Part shown: piece after piece, positions 16,829 through 25,630 of the stretch | Position numbering within the stretch: position 1 is the stretch's first letter | Layout of the letters: every line of letters starts with the position of its first letter | NCBI GenBank assembly: GCA_017461315.1 | Contig: JAFTYR010000041.1 | Coordinates: forward strand, 1 to 34,432 | Length of the DNA: 34,432 bases | DNA from: Burkholderiaceae bacterium | GTDB taxonomy: Bacteria > Pseudomonadota > Gammaproteobacteria > Burkholderiales > Burkholderiaceae_F | Reading direction: 5' to 3' | Notes under the pieces: model-generated | Told to the model about the DNA's origin: nothing | What the model saw: the letters and a program-made list of their open reading frames with translations, nothing else | Databases searched by the model: none | Made by a program: the position numbers and the translations under genes

Positions 16829-16884
16829 CAAATAGAGAGATAGATTCTTCTCTCATTTGAGAGGTGTTGTATGTATAAGTAAGT
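16829..16884 (+). promoter_or_regulatory. Leader with competing hairpins and a three-codon upstream ORF
   Basis: CAAAT-A-GAGAG (16829-16839) pairs with CTCTC-ATTTG (16850-16859), forming a 10-bp stem with one bulge. The same CTCTC (16850-16854) can instead pair with GAGAG (16859-16863) across an ATTT loop. That second GAGAG is part of the only good ribosome site nearby, GAGAGG (16859-16864), which is spaced 6 nt from an ATG at 16871 encoding Met-Tyr-Lys-stop (16871-16882). The membrane protein ATG lies 2 nt after that stop and has no ribosome site of its own, so reinitiation after the mini-ORF is likely. Confidence 0.5.
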
Positions 16885-17424
16885 ATGATTTCTATCAGCG
16901 ATCTCATCGTTGTTCTATTGCAACTTCTTATGGAAGTTGCAATAGTCGTTCTTGTTCCTACATTTTTGTTACGTTTTTTTTTCAGAAAACTAGGTTTTTG
17001 GGGATCATTTGTTGCCTCATGGATGCTTATTTTTTTACCTACCATAAGTTTTCTGAATAATTGGTTTCTCGTTAATTCACTTGTGGAAAGTTTTGTAAAT
17101 TGGGATGTGCCAAATCTATATAGCTTTGTACACTGTTCATGGGGATTAACGACAGCAGGGGCGATCGCTTCTGTTTATTCAGGATATTTGTTAATAACGG
17201 CACAAGATACTAGTGTTAGAAAAATAGTTCTTATTTTTCTTTGGTTATCTTTTGGATTCAATATATTTGCTCAGGTTTTTTTGCCAATTATTTCTTTTGG
17301 ATCCTTTGGTCAGACGTTAGCTAAAGAAGATCTGATTTTTCTATCTTTTTATGCTGTAGTGGGGTTGAGTTTGTCTATGCTTATGTTGAAATCTTCTTTT
17401 TCGAAGAAATGGTTCTCAACATAA
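16885..17424 (+). CDS. Unrecognised five-helix membrane protein (cassette gene 1)
   Basis: A 179-residue protein I do not recognise. About five membrane helices are visible (roughly 6-28, 35-55, 83-107, 113-138, 151-172) with few charged residues and no catalytic motif. It shares a layout with the next gene: a P-T/S-F/Y-x-L-R element after helix 1, a W and LP in helix 2, and a region with S-x-x-S/G-Y/W-L-L, R-x-I, W-x-S, V-x-LP-I/M and a late G-x4-KE. It is therefore probably a distant paralogue. The start codon lacks a ribosome site and follows a three-codon ORF. It lies with two similar genes between rlmD and ndk. Function unknown. Confidence 0.72.
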   Translation: MISISDLIVVLLQLLMEVAIVVLVPTFLLRFFFRKLGFWGSFVASWMLIFLPTISFLNNWFLVNSLVESFVNWDVPNLYSFVHCSWGLTTAGAIASVYSGYLLITAQDTSVRKIVLIFLWLSFGFNIFAQVFLPIISFGSFGQTLAKEDLIFLSFYAVVGLSLSMLMLKSSFSKKWFST

Positions 17425-17504
17425 TAGGAAGTCAATACCCTTGGATTTTTTGGATGATTGGTTTAAATTAAACCCAAACGAGAATAATAAAAAGGAGTGG
17501 TCTT

Positions 17505-18101
17505 ATGGAAGAAAGTGGATTATTAGAGTATTGGTTTGTTTGGGTTATATGTGCTTTTTTCTTCCTGTGGTTTCCTAGTTATATTCTACGTAGTCGAGGA
17601 ATTCCAAACTGGAAGCTGGCTTTTTGTATTGTTGTAGTCTTCCTATTGTTGCCTCTTTTAGCTATTTCGTTTTATCGAGATATTATCCCGACCATTTTGT
17701 TGGGAGGAACCTTACCTCTTCATACGGCACCAAATGCAGTTCTTTCGGTTCGAACGGATTTGGGAGCGGCTCGTCTTGACCAACTATACGTTGCATTAGC
17801 CTCTATTATCGTAGCGATTGGTATTGGTCAAGCTCTCTTTTCGGCTTGGTTGCTGTACGTCAGACATAATCGGGAAAGCCTTCTTCGTGCTATTCGTATT
17901 ATGTGGTGTTCGGCATTGATGCAGGTCTTAGCCGTTTGCGTATTACCGATGATGTTTTTGCAACAATATGGCCTATCGATTGTCAAAGAAAGTGCTTTAG
18001 CAATCGGTGGATATATTCTGATTTTGTTTGTGGTGACTCTGTACTTAAGAACGAGTCGGGGTGTTGCTCGTTTCTATCCTATAAGCCATAAGAAAAACTA
18101 A
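17505..18101 (+). CDS. Unrecognised five-helix membrane protein (cassette gene 2)
   Basis: A 198-residue protein with no family I can name. Helices are near 9-27, 38-60, 92-118, 127-152 and 160-182. After helix 1 it has FPSYILRSRGIPNWKLAF, like FPxxxLR in gene 1, and helix 4 ends in CVLPMMF before QYGLSIVKES, matching VFLPIISF and GQTLAKED of gene 1. The stretch between helices 2 and 3 is longer (about 30 residues). AAGGAG at 17492-17497 gives a strong ribosome site. The 80-nt gap before it contains an AT-rich palindrome GGTTTA/TAAACC (17460-17474). Its stop is one base from the next start. Confidence 0.75.
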   Translation: MEESGLLEYWFVWVICAFFFLWFPSYILRSRGIPNWKLAFCIVVVFLLLPLLAISFYRDIIPTILLGGTLPLHTAPNAVLSVRTDLGAARLDQLYVALASIIVAIGIGQALFSAWLLYVRHNRESLLRAIRIMWCSALMQVLAVCVLPMMFLQQYGLSIVKESALAIGGYILILFVVTLYLRTSRGVARFYPISHKKN

Positions 18102-18102
18102 A

Positions 18103-18594
18103 GTGACGATAATTGCGATCTCTATTATCGTTGCGATATTACTGTGCTTCAGTTTTTACAGAGTACTTCGCAATCGGTCTATTGGTAGCGTACGAGCTGG
18201 GTTATTAGGTTTCTTTTTTGGTGTTGAAACGATTATTCCGGTTGTCATTATGGTTCTAGCCTACTGGAAGTTTCAGCTAGAACCGAAAACGACTTTAAAT
18301 GCCGTATCCTTTTTAAAAGTAGCGGTTTTAATGTATTTAATCGTTTTCTTACCAGCATGTTTTTGGGCAATGGATTACTTGAGAAAAAATAATTCAAAAG
18401 AATTAAAATATTTCCGTTATGCACTCTTGCTTCCTCTTGCCTATTGTCTTTTTATGCTAATTGGAGCACCACAGTTTTTGTGGGTCAATTCAACATTGGT
18501 TTTTGGATACGATTGCTTATTTCTTTTCATTTTGTTGAGTGTGGCAACCTTAGTTGTTCTTTTTGTAACGTTTTTTAATTTTTCATCTAACTAA
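18103..18594 (+). CDS. Unrecognised five-helix membrane protein (cassette gene 3)
   Basis: A 163-residue hydrophobic protein starting at GTG, one base after the stop of the previous gene, so translation is probably coupled. About five helices (3-18, 31-55, 67-92, 103-127, 135-160). Its FYRVLRNRSIGSVRAG resembles the YILRSRGIPNW element of gene 2, and the helix arrangement is the same, though similarity is weak and no motif suggests chemistry. If the three are paralogues they have diverged fast or duplicated long ago. Function unknown; a membrane complex of the three is only a guess. Confidence 0.7.
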   Translation: MTIIAISIIVAILLCFSFYRVLRNRSIGSVRAGLLGFFFGVETIIPVVIMVLAYWKFQLEPKTTLNAVSFLKVAVLMYLIVFLPACFWAMDYLRKNNSKELKYFRYALLLPLAYCLFMLIGAPQFLWVNSTLVFGYDCLFLFILLSVATLVVLFVTFFNFSSN

Positions 18595-18597
18595 AGT

Positions 18598-18691
18598 GCT
18601 TTGAATTCGAAGCATAAAATAGGTGCGTGATAAAATAATCCGCTTACCCAGAAAGTGGGTAAGGAATTATCGTGTCTGCATACTGTGCAGA
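18598..18691 (+). promoter_or_regulatory. Three successive hairpins in the gap before ndk
   Basis: In the 139-nt gap lie GCTTTG/CGAAGC (18598-18603 with 18608-18613, AATT loop), CTTACCCA/TGGGTAAG (18643-18650 with 18656-18663, perfect 8 bp) and TCTGCA/TGCAGA (18675-18680 with 18686-18691). None has a strong T-run; the last is followed by AGTTTATTTATT and could be a weak terminator for the cassette. Alternatively they form a structured ndk leader. Confidence 0.4.
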
Positions 18692-18733
18692 AGTTTATTT
18701 ATTAAATTTGGACTTTATTCGTAAGAGAAAAAA

Positions 18734-19162
18734 ATGGCCATTGAACGTACACTTTCCATTATCAAACCAGATGCAGTTGCTAAGAATGTAATCGGTCAGA
18801 TTTACAGTCGCTTTGAGTCAAACAATCTTAAGATTGTTGCTTCTCAGATGAAGTGGCTTTCCCGTCAAGAAGCTGAAGCATTCTACGCAGTTCACCGCGA
18901 ACGTCCTTTCTTTAAGGATCTCGTAGACTTCATGGTTTCTGGTCCTGTTCAGGTTCAGGTTCTCGAAGGTGAAAATGCTATTTTGAAGAATCGTGAATTG
19001 ATGGGCGCAACAGATCCTAAGAAGGCAGCTAAGGGTACTATCCGTGCTGACTTTGCTGAATCCATCGATGCAAATGCTGTTCATGGTTCTGACAGCCCAG
19101 AAACTGCAGCGGTAGAAATCGCTTTCTTCTTCCCACAGCTTGCTATCTACAGCCGTAAGTAA
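18734..19162 (+). CDS. ndk: Nucleoside diphosphate kinase
   Basis: Transfers the gamma phosphate of ATP to nucleoside diphosphates through a phosphohistidine, balancing NTP and dNTP pools. The 142 residues are the usual length. The start [18 protein letters not shown] and the active-site stretch NAVHGSDS, with His117, are diagnostic. AGAGAAAA precedes the ATG. rlmN starts 7 nt downstream, an ndk-rlmN linkage known in betaproteobacteria. Confidence 0.98.
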   Translation: MAIERTLSIIKPDAVAKNVIGQIYSRFESNNLKIVASQMKWLSRQEAEAFYAVHRERPFFKDLVDFMVSGPVQVQVLEGENAILKNRELMGATDPKKAAKGTIRADFAESIDANAVHGSDSPETAAVEIAFFFPQLAIYSRK

Positions 19163-19169
19163 GATCATC

Positions 19170-20303
19170 ATGGAAAAAAAATCACAGTCTCTAAAGAATC
19201 TCCTCAACTTAGATGGAGAGGGTTTGCGTGAATTTTGTGCTTCAATGGGAGAAAAACCATTTAGAGCAACTCAATTGGAGCGTTGGATTCATCGACGTGG
19301 GGCGAGTGATTTTAATCAAATGACGGACCTGGCAAAAAGCTTCCGAGCTAAGTTGGCAGAGGTGGCTAAGGTTGAAGGTCCGTCTATTCTTCGAGATAAA
19401 ACCGCCGCGGATGGTACTCGTAAGTGGCTCATGGACGTAGGAAATGGTAATGCAGTAGAGACCGTTTTTATTCCAGAAGAAAATCGCGGTACCCTTTGTG
19501 TGTCAACTCAAGCTGGTTGTGCCATGAACTGTTTGTTCTGTTCAACTGGAAAACAAGGTTTTAATCGAAATTTAACAACTGCAGAAATCATCGGTCAGCT
19601 TTGGCATGCTGAACATACCTTACGCAAAGACCGAGGTATTAGTGATGAAAATGAAAGGGTGATCTCCAATGTTGTTTTAATGGGAATGGGTGAGCCTTTA
19701 CAAAATTTAGATGCAGTTGTGCCTGCACTTAAGTTGATGTTAGATGACCATGCCTATGGTCTATCTAGACGTCGAGTGACAGTTTCTACATCAGGTTTGG
19801 TTCGACAGATTGATAAGTTGGCTGAATTATGCCCAGTGGCTTTGGCTGTCAGCTTGCACGCACCAAACAATGAGCTTCGAGATAAGATCATGCCGATCAA
19901 TCGCAAGCATCCTATCGAAACGTTAATGGATGCCTGCCAAAGATATTTGAAGGTGGCACCTAGAGATTTCATTACCTTTGAGTACATCATGATTGGTGGC
20001 GTGAATGATACGTTGGCTCATGCGAAAGAATTGATTCGTTTGGTTGAAGAAGTTCCATGTAAATTTAATTTGATTCCGTTTAATCCATTTCCTGATTCTG
20101 GTTTAAAACGTAGTCAAGAAGGGGACGTTAAGGCTTTTGCCAAGCGATTAAATGACGCAGGTATCGTCTGTACGGTTCGTAAGGTTCGAGGTGACGATAT
20201 CGATGCGGCTTGCGGTCAGTTAGCCGGTGAAATTCAAGATAGAACGAAGCTTTCACAAAAACGGTTAGATCGCATGCATATTATTAAGGAAATAACCAGC
20301 TAA
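19170..20303 (+). CDS. rlmN: Dual-specificity rRNA/tRNA adenine-C2 methyltransferase RlmN
   Basis: Radical SAM enzyme that methylates C2 of A2503 in 23S rRNA and A37 in some tRNAs. Cluster cysteines are Cys117, Cys121 and Cys124 in CAMNCLFC; the methyl-carrying and resolving cysteines fit Cys348 in DIDAACGQL and Cys110 in TLCVST, by alignment with E. coli 355 and 118. [10 protein letters not shown] is the SAM motif. It has 377 residues from the ATG at 19170; the frame is open into ndk (TTG at 19140), but that start is not plausible. The ribosome site is weak, so coupling to ndk is likely. Confidence 0.97.
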   Translation: MEKKSQSLKNLLNLDGEGLREFCASMGEKPFRATQLERWIHRRGASDFNQMTDLAKSFRAKLAEVAKVEGPSILRDKTAADGTRKWLMDVGNGNAVETVFIPEENRGTLCVSTQAGCAMNCLFCSTGKQGFNRNLTTAEIIGQLWHAEHTLRKDRGISDENERVISNVVLMGMGEPLQNLDAVVPALKLMLDDHAYGLSRRRVTVSTSGLVRQIDKLAELCPVALAVSLHAPNNELRDKIMPINRKHPIETLMDACQRYLKVAPRDFITFEYIMIGGVNDTLAHAKELIRLVEEVPCKFNLIPFNPFPDSGLKRSQEGDVKAFAKRLNDAGIVCTVRKVRGDDIDAACGQLAGEIQDRTKLSQKRLDRMHIIKEITS

Positions 20304-20329
20304 GTATTCATTCCAGAAAGGAATAGGTT

Positions 20330-21298
20330 GTGAACGAAGAAACGACGTTAAAACAAACTTCTTCAGCTGAAACAGTTACCAAAGAGGGGTACGGTGTGTT
20401 GTTGTCTCAAGCTCGTGAGTCAAAAGGCTTAACGATTGAGCAAGTAGCTTCACAATTACGTTTATCTCCGAAGCAGATTTCTCAAATGGAAACGCAGGAC
20501 TCAAATGCATTTCCTACCGCTGTTTATACAAGAGCACATCTTAGAGGGTACGCTCGTCTAGTTGGATTAGATGAGAGTCTTGTTGTTGAGCGTTTTAACC
20601 AGACAATCGGTTTAAACGAGACAGATCCTAAAAAATTTGTATCACAGACGTCTCAAGGATTGACTGCACATAAAACCGAAGTTGTTATTAGCAATAAAAA
20701 GGGACGTGGTTTAACGTATCTTTTGTTTGCCTTACTTGTGTTAGTGGTTGGTTCTACGGGTTGGTATTTCTACAATAGCTACAAAGCAGAACAACAGGCG
20801 AAACAGATTGCCATAGAGCAAGCAATGCTTGCGGAACAGCAGCGCCAAGCCGAGGAAGAAAAATTACGAGCTGAAGCGCTGAAAAAAGAGCAAGAACGTT
20901 TAGAAGCACTCAAAGCTCAACAAGAAAAAGAAAAGGCCCTTTTGGCTCAGAAAGAAAGGGAAAAGAATCGACCTCTTGTTGCTACCGTTAATGGAAAGCA
21001 TCAAGTTGTTTTATTCGTTCCTGAAGCCGGCACGAATGCGCCAAAGATTTCTTTTGTTGTTAAAGAGGGTTCTAACAATAAATCCTGGATTGGAAGTTAT
21101 GATGAAATGGGTCGATTGGTTTTCAACAAGACTCTCTCAGGAGGTCAGGCTGAAGAAATTTCAGTAAAACTTCCTTTAAGACTTTCTTTTGGGGATATGT
21201 CTATTGTGTCGTTGACGATTAATGGCCGTCCTATTGAATTTAGGCAACAGCTTCAAAAAGCAGGGACTCGTCATCTAATTGTTAGAGCTAAGAAATAA
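20330..21298 (+). CDS. RodZ-like helix-turn-helix membrane protein
   Basis: A 322-residue protein starting at GTG. An N-terminal Cro-type helix-turn-helix (about 22-90, [19 protein letters not shown] and [15 protein letters not shown]) is followed by one membrane helix (about 128-149). A Glu/Lys/Gln-rich coiled-coil segment (about 152-213) comes next, then a C-terminal beta domain of the DUF4115 type (about 225-322, [14 protein letters not shown]). This is the RodZ architecture; RodZ links MreB filaments to wall synthesis. The long charged coiled coil replaces the more usual Pro/Thr-rich linker. Location before ispG is the standard betaproteobacterial place, although a pilF/pilW gene often found between rlmN and it is missing. 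Confidence 0.85.
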   Translation: MNEETTLKQTSSAETVTKEGYGVLLSQARESKGLTIEQVASQLRLSPKQISQMETQDSNAFPTAVYTRAHLRGYARLVGLDESLVVERFNQTIGLNETDPKKFVSQTSQGLTAHKTEVVISNKKGRGLTYLLFALLVLVVGSTGWYFYNSYKAEQQAKQIAIEQAMLAEQQRQAEEEKLRAEALKKEQERLEALKAQQEKEKALLAQKEREKNRPLVATVNGKHQVVLFVPEAGTNAPKISFVVKEGSNNKSWIGSYDEMGRLVFNKTLSGGQAEEISVKLPLRLSFGDMSIVSLTINGRPIEFRQQLQKAGTRHLIVRAKK

Positions 21299-21302
21299 TT
21301 TT

Positions 21303-22535
21303 ATGAAAAATAAAATGAAGCAACCCATGGAGGTTGTTTGGAAAGATTGCAAAGTGCTCATTGGTGCGGGTGCACCAGTGGTAGTGCAGTCCATGACTAA
21401 TACGGATACGGCTAATGTAGAAGAGACCGTTAAACAGGTTTTTGAATTGTCCGTAGCAGGAAGTGAATTGGTTCGAATCACGGTAAATACGCCGGACACG
21501 GCAAAGGCGGTTCCTCAGATTCGGGCAAAATTGGACGAAATGGGTTGTTTTGTGCCTTTAGTTGGAGACTTCCACTACAACGGTCATAAACTCCTGTCTG
21601 ATTATCCTGAATGTGCGCAAGCGCTTTCGAAATTTCGAATTAATCCGGGTAATGTTGGAAAAGGTGATAAACAAGAAGAGAACTTCAAAATTCTTGTTGA
21701 TTTAGCTAAGCAATATAACAAGCCAATCCGCATTGGGGTGAACTGGGGGTCGTTGGATCAATCTTTGTTGTCAGAAATGATGACAGAAAATCAAAAGTCT
21801 CTCAATCCTAAATCGAACAACGAAGTTTTACGAGACGCCTTGGTTAAAAGTGCTATCGATAGCGCTAATGAAGCGGTTTTTCTGGGAATGCCTGCTCACC
21901 AAATCGCAGTGTCTGCCAAGGTAAGTGGTGTTAATGAGTTGGTTGATGTCTATCGCAAGTTATCATCAGAATGCGATTATGTATTACATTTAGGACTTAC
22001 AGAAGCCGGTATGGGATTGAAAGGCACCGTTGCAACCACATCGGCTCTTTCCATATTGCTTTCTGAAAACATTGGTGACACGATTCGGGTTTCATTAACT
22101 CCAGAACCAGGTCAAAGTAGAACAGCAGAGGTTGAATTGGCCTGTGAGATTCTACAAACTTTAGGCAAACGACTATTTGAACCTAAAGTAGTCTCGTGTC
22201 CTGGATGTGGTCGAACTAGTTCGACTCTTTTTCAAGAATTAGCAAAAGAAACCCAGGATTATCTGAAAAGAAGAATGCCAGTTTGGAGACCGTTGTACCC
22301 AGGTGTTGTTAATATGACAGTCGCTGTTATGGGGTGCATTGTTAACGGTCCAGGAGAAAGCCGTCATGCACATATCGGAATTTCTCTTCCAGGTCGTGGA
22401 GAAAGTCCGGTGTCTCCTGTTTTTGTTAATGGGAAAAAAGTTTGTACATTGAAGGGATCCACGATGAGTCGTGAATTCCAGGAGATAATTGAAGATTACG
22501 TCCGTACTGAATACGGTTCAGGTAGGAAAGAATAA
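21303..22535 (+). CDS. ispG: 4-hydroxy-3-methylbut-2-enyl diphosphate synthase (flavodoxin)
   Basis: The penultimate enzyme of the MEP isoprenoid pathway; a 4Fe-4S protein that reduces MEcPP to HMBPP. Ligands are Cys299 and Cys302 in CPGCGRTS, Cys345 and Glu352 in CIVNGPGE, matching E. coli 270/273/305/312, with about 11 extra residues between the second and third. The TIM-barrel half begins [18 protein letters not shown]. It has 410 residues, longer than E. coli (372) as in other betaproteobacteria. ATG at 21303 lies 4 nt after the rodZ-like stop; ATG at 21315 is an alternative and neither has a strong ribosome site. Its stop overlaps the hisS start (TAATG). Confidence 0.96.
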   Translation: MKNKMKQPMEVVWKDCKVLIGAGAPVVVQSMTNTDTANVEETVKQVFELSVAGSELVRITVNTPDTAKAVPQIRAKLDEMGCFVPLVGDFHYNGHKLLSDYPECAQALSKFRINPGNVGKGDKQEENFKILVDLAKQYNKPIRIGVNWGSLDQSLLSEMMTENQKSLNPKSNNEVLRDALVKSAIDSANEAVFLGMPAHQIAVSAKVSGVNELVDVYRKLSSECDYVLHLGLTEAGMGLKGTVATTSALSILLSENIGDTIRVSLTPEPGQSRTAEVELACEILQTLGKRLFEPKVVSCPGCGRTSSTLFQELAKETQDYLKRRMPVWRPLYPGVVNMTVAVMGCIVNGPGESRHAHIGISLPGRGESPVSPVFVNGKKVCTLKGSTMSREFQEIIEDYVRTEYGSGRKE

Positions 22536-23824
22536 TGGCTAAGGATAAAATTCAAGCAGTTAAAGGAATGAATGATATTCTTCCTCAAGATGATCCCATG
22601 TGGGACTTCCTTTTTAACGCATTAGAGTCGGTTGCTCACCGATATGGATACATGCAGATTCGTACTCCTATTTTGGAGCAGACTCGTTTATTTAAACGCG
22701 GTATTGGTGAAGTCACGGATATCGTTGAAAAAGAAATGTATTCGTTTGTTGATTCTTTAAATGGAGAAGAATTAACACTGCGCCCAGAAAATACCGCCTC
22801 TGTTGTTCGTGCTGTTATTGAACATAATCTTACCTATGAAGCTCCGCGTCGCTTGTGGTACTTCGGTCCAATGTTCCGACATGAAAGACCACAAAGAGGA
22901 CGCTACCGTCAGTTCTATCAATTTGGTATGGAAGCGATTGGCTTCAAAGGTCCTGATGTTGACGCTGAACAGTTATTACTTATCCATCGTCTGTGGAAAT
23001 TGTTAGGTGTTCACAAAGAAGTTCGTTTAGAACTGAATTGTTTGGGACAGTTTGAAGAACGCAAAAATTATCGCGAAGCTTTGATTGCGTATTTTGAAGC
23101 TCACAAAGAGGTATTGGATGAGGATGCAAATCGTCGTTTATATTCCAATCCGCTTCGTATTTTGGACACTAAAAATCCAAATATGCAACAGCTTGTAGAA
23201 AATGCTCCCAAGCTTATGGATTATTTGGGAGAGGAATCTAAGGCTTTCTTAAAGAAATTAGAAGATATTCTTTCTGCTAATGGTATTAACTACCGTATTA
23301 ATCCACGTTTGGTTCGTGGCTTGGATTACTACAACTTAACAGTGTATGAATGGGTTACGGATAAGCTCGGGGCTCAAGCCACTGTCTGTGGTGGTGGACG
23401 ATATGATCCTCTTGTAGAAATGCTTGGTGGTCGTTCGACCCCGGCATGTGGCTTTGCAATGGGGGTTGAACGTGTGTTAGAACTGATGAAAGAATGTTCT
23501 ATTCAACGTCCTTATCAAGAGTGCGTAGCCTATTTCTGCTGGCAAGGTGATGTCTATCAAGACGTAGTTCGCATGGCAGAAATGCTTAGAGATCACCAAA
23601 TTGATACGATTGTTCATTCGGGATCGGCAAAGTTTGCCAATCAGATGAAGCGTGCGGATGCGAGTGGTGCTGATTATGCTGTTATCCTTGGAGAAAATGA
23701 GTTGGCAGAAGGTTGCTTAACGATTAAACCTCTTAGAGAACATCTAAAGGATTATGGTTCACAGCAAACAATGAAATTAGAAGATGCGATTCAATATTTG
23801 AGTACACTTTCTATCAACCAATAA
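22535..23824 (+). CDS. hisS: Histidine--tRNA ligase
   Basis: Class II synthetase that charges tRNA-His, 429 residues (family 420-430). It carries [12 protein letters not shown], the motif 2 segment [18 protein letters not shown], the histidine signature [13 protein letters not shown] (about 262-274), a motif 3 region [14 protein letters not shown] and a C-terminal anticodon-binding domain (about 330-429). AGGAAAG inside the end of ispG is the ribosome site and the genes overlap by one base. The paralogue HisZ is encoded 7 kb downstream. Confidence 0.98.
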   Translation: MAKDKIQAVKGMNDILPQDDPMWDFLFNALESVAHRYGYMQIRTPILEQTRLFKRGIGEVTDIVEKEMYSFVDSLNGEELTLRPENTASVVRAVIEHNLTYEAPRRLWYFGPMFRHERPQRGRYRQFYQFGMEAIGFKGPDVDAEQLLLIHRLWKLLGVHKEVRLELNCLGQFEERKNYREALIAYFEAHKEVLDEDANRRLYSNPLRILDTKNPNMQQLVENAPKLMDYLGEESKAFLKKLEDILSANGINYRINPRLVRGLDYYNLTVYEWVTDKLGAQATVCGGGRYDPLVEMLGGRSTPACGFAMGVERVLELMKECSIQRPYQECVAYFCWQGDVYQDVVRMAEMLRDHQIDTIVHSGSAKFANQMKRADASGADYAVILGENELAEGCLTIKPLREHLKDYGSQQTMKLEDAIQYLSTLSINQ

Positions 23825-23846
23825 ATAACCATGGATGGGAGATAAA

Positions 23847-24491
23847 ATGGCCTATGATTTAGAAGAGCAGGAATCCCTAGCCGAGATTAAAGCTTGGTGG
23901 GAAAAATGGGGGAATTTGATTCTATCCGTTGTTACAGTTTGTTGTTTGGCTGTCGCGGCGTATCAGGGGTGGCGTTGGTATCAGATGAAGCAAAGTGCTG
24001 ATGCTGGGGCACTATATGCTCAGATGATTCAAGCAAATAACCTCGATGATAAAGATCGAGTGCAGAGAATTGCGTCTCGATTATGTGAAGATTATTCTTC
24101 GACCGTTTATGCCGGATTATCAGCTTTATTGGGAGCACGTAGTGCAGAAAATGCCAATAATCCAACAAGAGCTGAAGAGCTTCTTTCATGGGTTGTGAAT
24201 TCTGACGATCATCCTGAGTTGCAAGCAGTCGCAGCGGTTCGCATGGCGGGTATTCAACTTGATCAGGGTAAATATGATCAAGCTCTTGCTTCTTTGAACA
24301 GAATTAAAGATCCTGCTGGCCAGGAAGGATTTATTAACGATCGTAAGGGTGACATTGAACTAGCGATGGGACAAAATGATTTGGCTCGTAAAAGTTGGGA
24401 GCTGGCATTAAAGAATTTAGATGCTTCAAATCCTTTAGTTCGTTTAATAGAAATTAAGCTTCAAGCTTTACCAAAGGCCAATTCACAGTAG
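23847..24491 (+). CDS. YfgM-like single-pass membrane protein with TPR-like periplasmic domain
   Basis: A 214-residue protein. A short cytoplasmic segment MAYDLEEQESLAEIKAWWEK is diagnostic of the YfgM family (DUF2133/TPR_21); one membrane helix follows (about 22-40), then a helical repeat domain. In E. coli YfgM is an ancillary SecYEG subunit that works with the chaperone PpiD. An in-frame ATG at 23835 exists, but GGAG (23838-23841) lies 5 nt before the ATG at 23847, which is preferred. The order hisS-yfgM-bamB-der is conserved in gamma- and betaproteobacteria. Confidence 0.9.
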   Translation: MAYDLEEQESLAEIKAWWEKWGNLILSVVTVCCLAVAAYQGWRWYQMKQSADAGALYAQMIQANNLDDKDRVQRIASRLCEDYSSTVYAGLSALLGARSAENANNPTRAEELLSWVVNSDDHPELQAVAAVRMAGIQLDQGKYDQALASLNRIKDPAGQEGFINDRKGDIELAMGQNDLARKSWELALKNLDASNPLVRLIEIKLQALPKANSQ

Positions 24492-24509
24492 CTTGATTCG
24501 GGGAAATGA

Positions 24510-25625
24510 ATGAAAAAATTTAAATTAACACTGCTTTCTGTTGTTGCAACTCTTGCTATGGTGGGTTGCTCTACCCCTAAGTATGAGCCGGCAGAGTTAG
24601 TGAAGATTACTCCTACACTTCAAGTAACAGAAAAGTGGTCTGAAGGTATTTCTTCTTCAGAAAGTTTCTTAGTTCCATCTGTATACGATGATTCTGTCTG
24701 GGTTGCAGGTGGTGATACTTTGTATCGACTAAATGCTATGGATGGCTCTCAAGAGTGGGAAGTCTCTTTTGAAGATGATATTTCCGGTGGAGTAGGTTCC
24801 GATGGCTATATGACTGCCGTTGTTCTAAAAAATGGTGTACTTAAAGTCGTTGATGGCGAGGGGAAAGTACAGTGGGAAGCTAAATTAACCAGTCAACTTT
24901 CTGCGCCTCCCGTTGTTGTTCAGGATAAAGTAATTGTCCGAACCGCTGATACTCGCATTACTGCATTTTCAGCTGTTACAGGGGAGCAGGAATGGACTTA
25001 CCAGAGAACCCAACCGGCATTAACAGTTCGTGTTCCAACTGCAATGTCTGTTTTTGGATCTTTACTTCTAGTTGGACAGCCGAACGGTCAGGTCGTCTTG
25101 ATTGAAATTCAGACGGGACGCCCTGTTTTCGAATTTGCGATTGCTCAACCTAAAGGTATTACAGAGGTTGAACGCTTGGTTGACGTGGTTGGTGCACCAA
25201 CCGTTAATCAAGACTTATTGTGTGCCTCGTCCTATCAGGGAGCTGTAACCTGTGTTAATAGTACCAATGGACAACCTTTATGGTCTCAGAAGGTTGATGC
25301 AGTTGCAGGACCTGCGATTGATGATGATAACGTCTACATCGTTGAAAGCGATGGAATTGTGAAAGCTTTCTATCGTGGAAGTGGTGAACCGAGATGGACT
25401 AACGAAACAATGATCTATCGCGGATTATCTGCCCCTGTTATTGTTCCAGGTGCTGTTGCAGTAGGTGACAATGAAGGATACGTTCATTTCCTTTCTCCAA
25501 GAACTGGAGAAGAAATTGCTCGCGTTAGTTTAAGTGGAGCAATTGTTGTGCCGGCTCAGTCTTATAAAGACGGAGCTATTTTTCAAACAGATAACGGAGA
25601 AGTGGCTTATTTGGCTACTCAATAA
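24510..25625 (+). CDS. bamB: Outer membrane protein assembly lipoprotein BamB
   Basis: A 371-residue lipoprotein with a signal peptide ending MVG-Cys20. It has an eight-bladed PQQ-type beta-propeller, seen as repeats of the kind [48 protein letters not shown] and [15 protein letters not shown]. BamB is part of the BAM complex that folds beta-barrel proteins, including porins, into the outer membrane. GGGG lies before the ATG. It is 18 nt after the yfgM-like gene and 5 nt before der, an order conserved in proteobacteria. Confidence 0.95.
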   Translation: MKKFKLTLLSVVATLAMVGCSTPKYEPAELVKITPTLQVTEKWSEGISSSESFLVPSVYDDSVWVAGGDTLYRLNAMDGSQEWEVSFEDDISGGVGSDGYMTAVVLKNGVLKVVDGEGKVQWEAKLTSQLSAPPVVVQDKVIVRTADTRITAFSAVTGEQEWTYQRTQPALTVRVPTAMSVFGSLLLVGQPNGQVVLIEIQTGRPVFEFAIAQPKGITEVERLVDVVGAPTVNQDLLCASSYQGAVTCVNSTNGQPLWSQKVDAVAGPAIDDDNVYIVESDGIVKAFYRGSGEPRWTNETMIYRGLSAPVIVPGAVAVGDNEGYVHFLSPRTGEEIARVSLSGAIVVPAQSYKDGAIFQTDNGEVAYLATQ

Positions 25626-25630
25626 AAATT

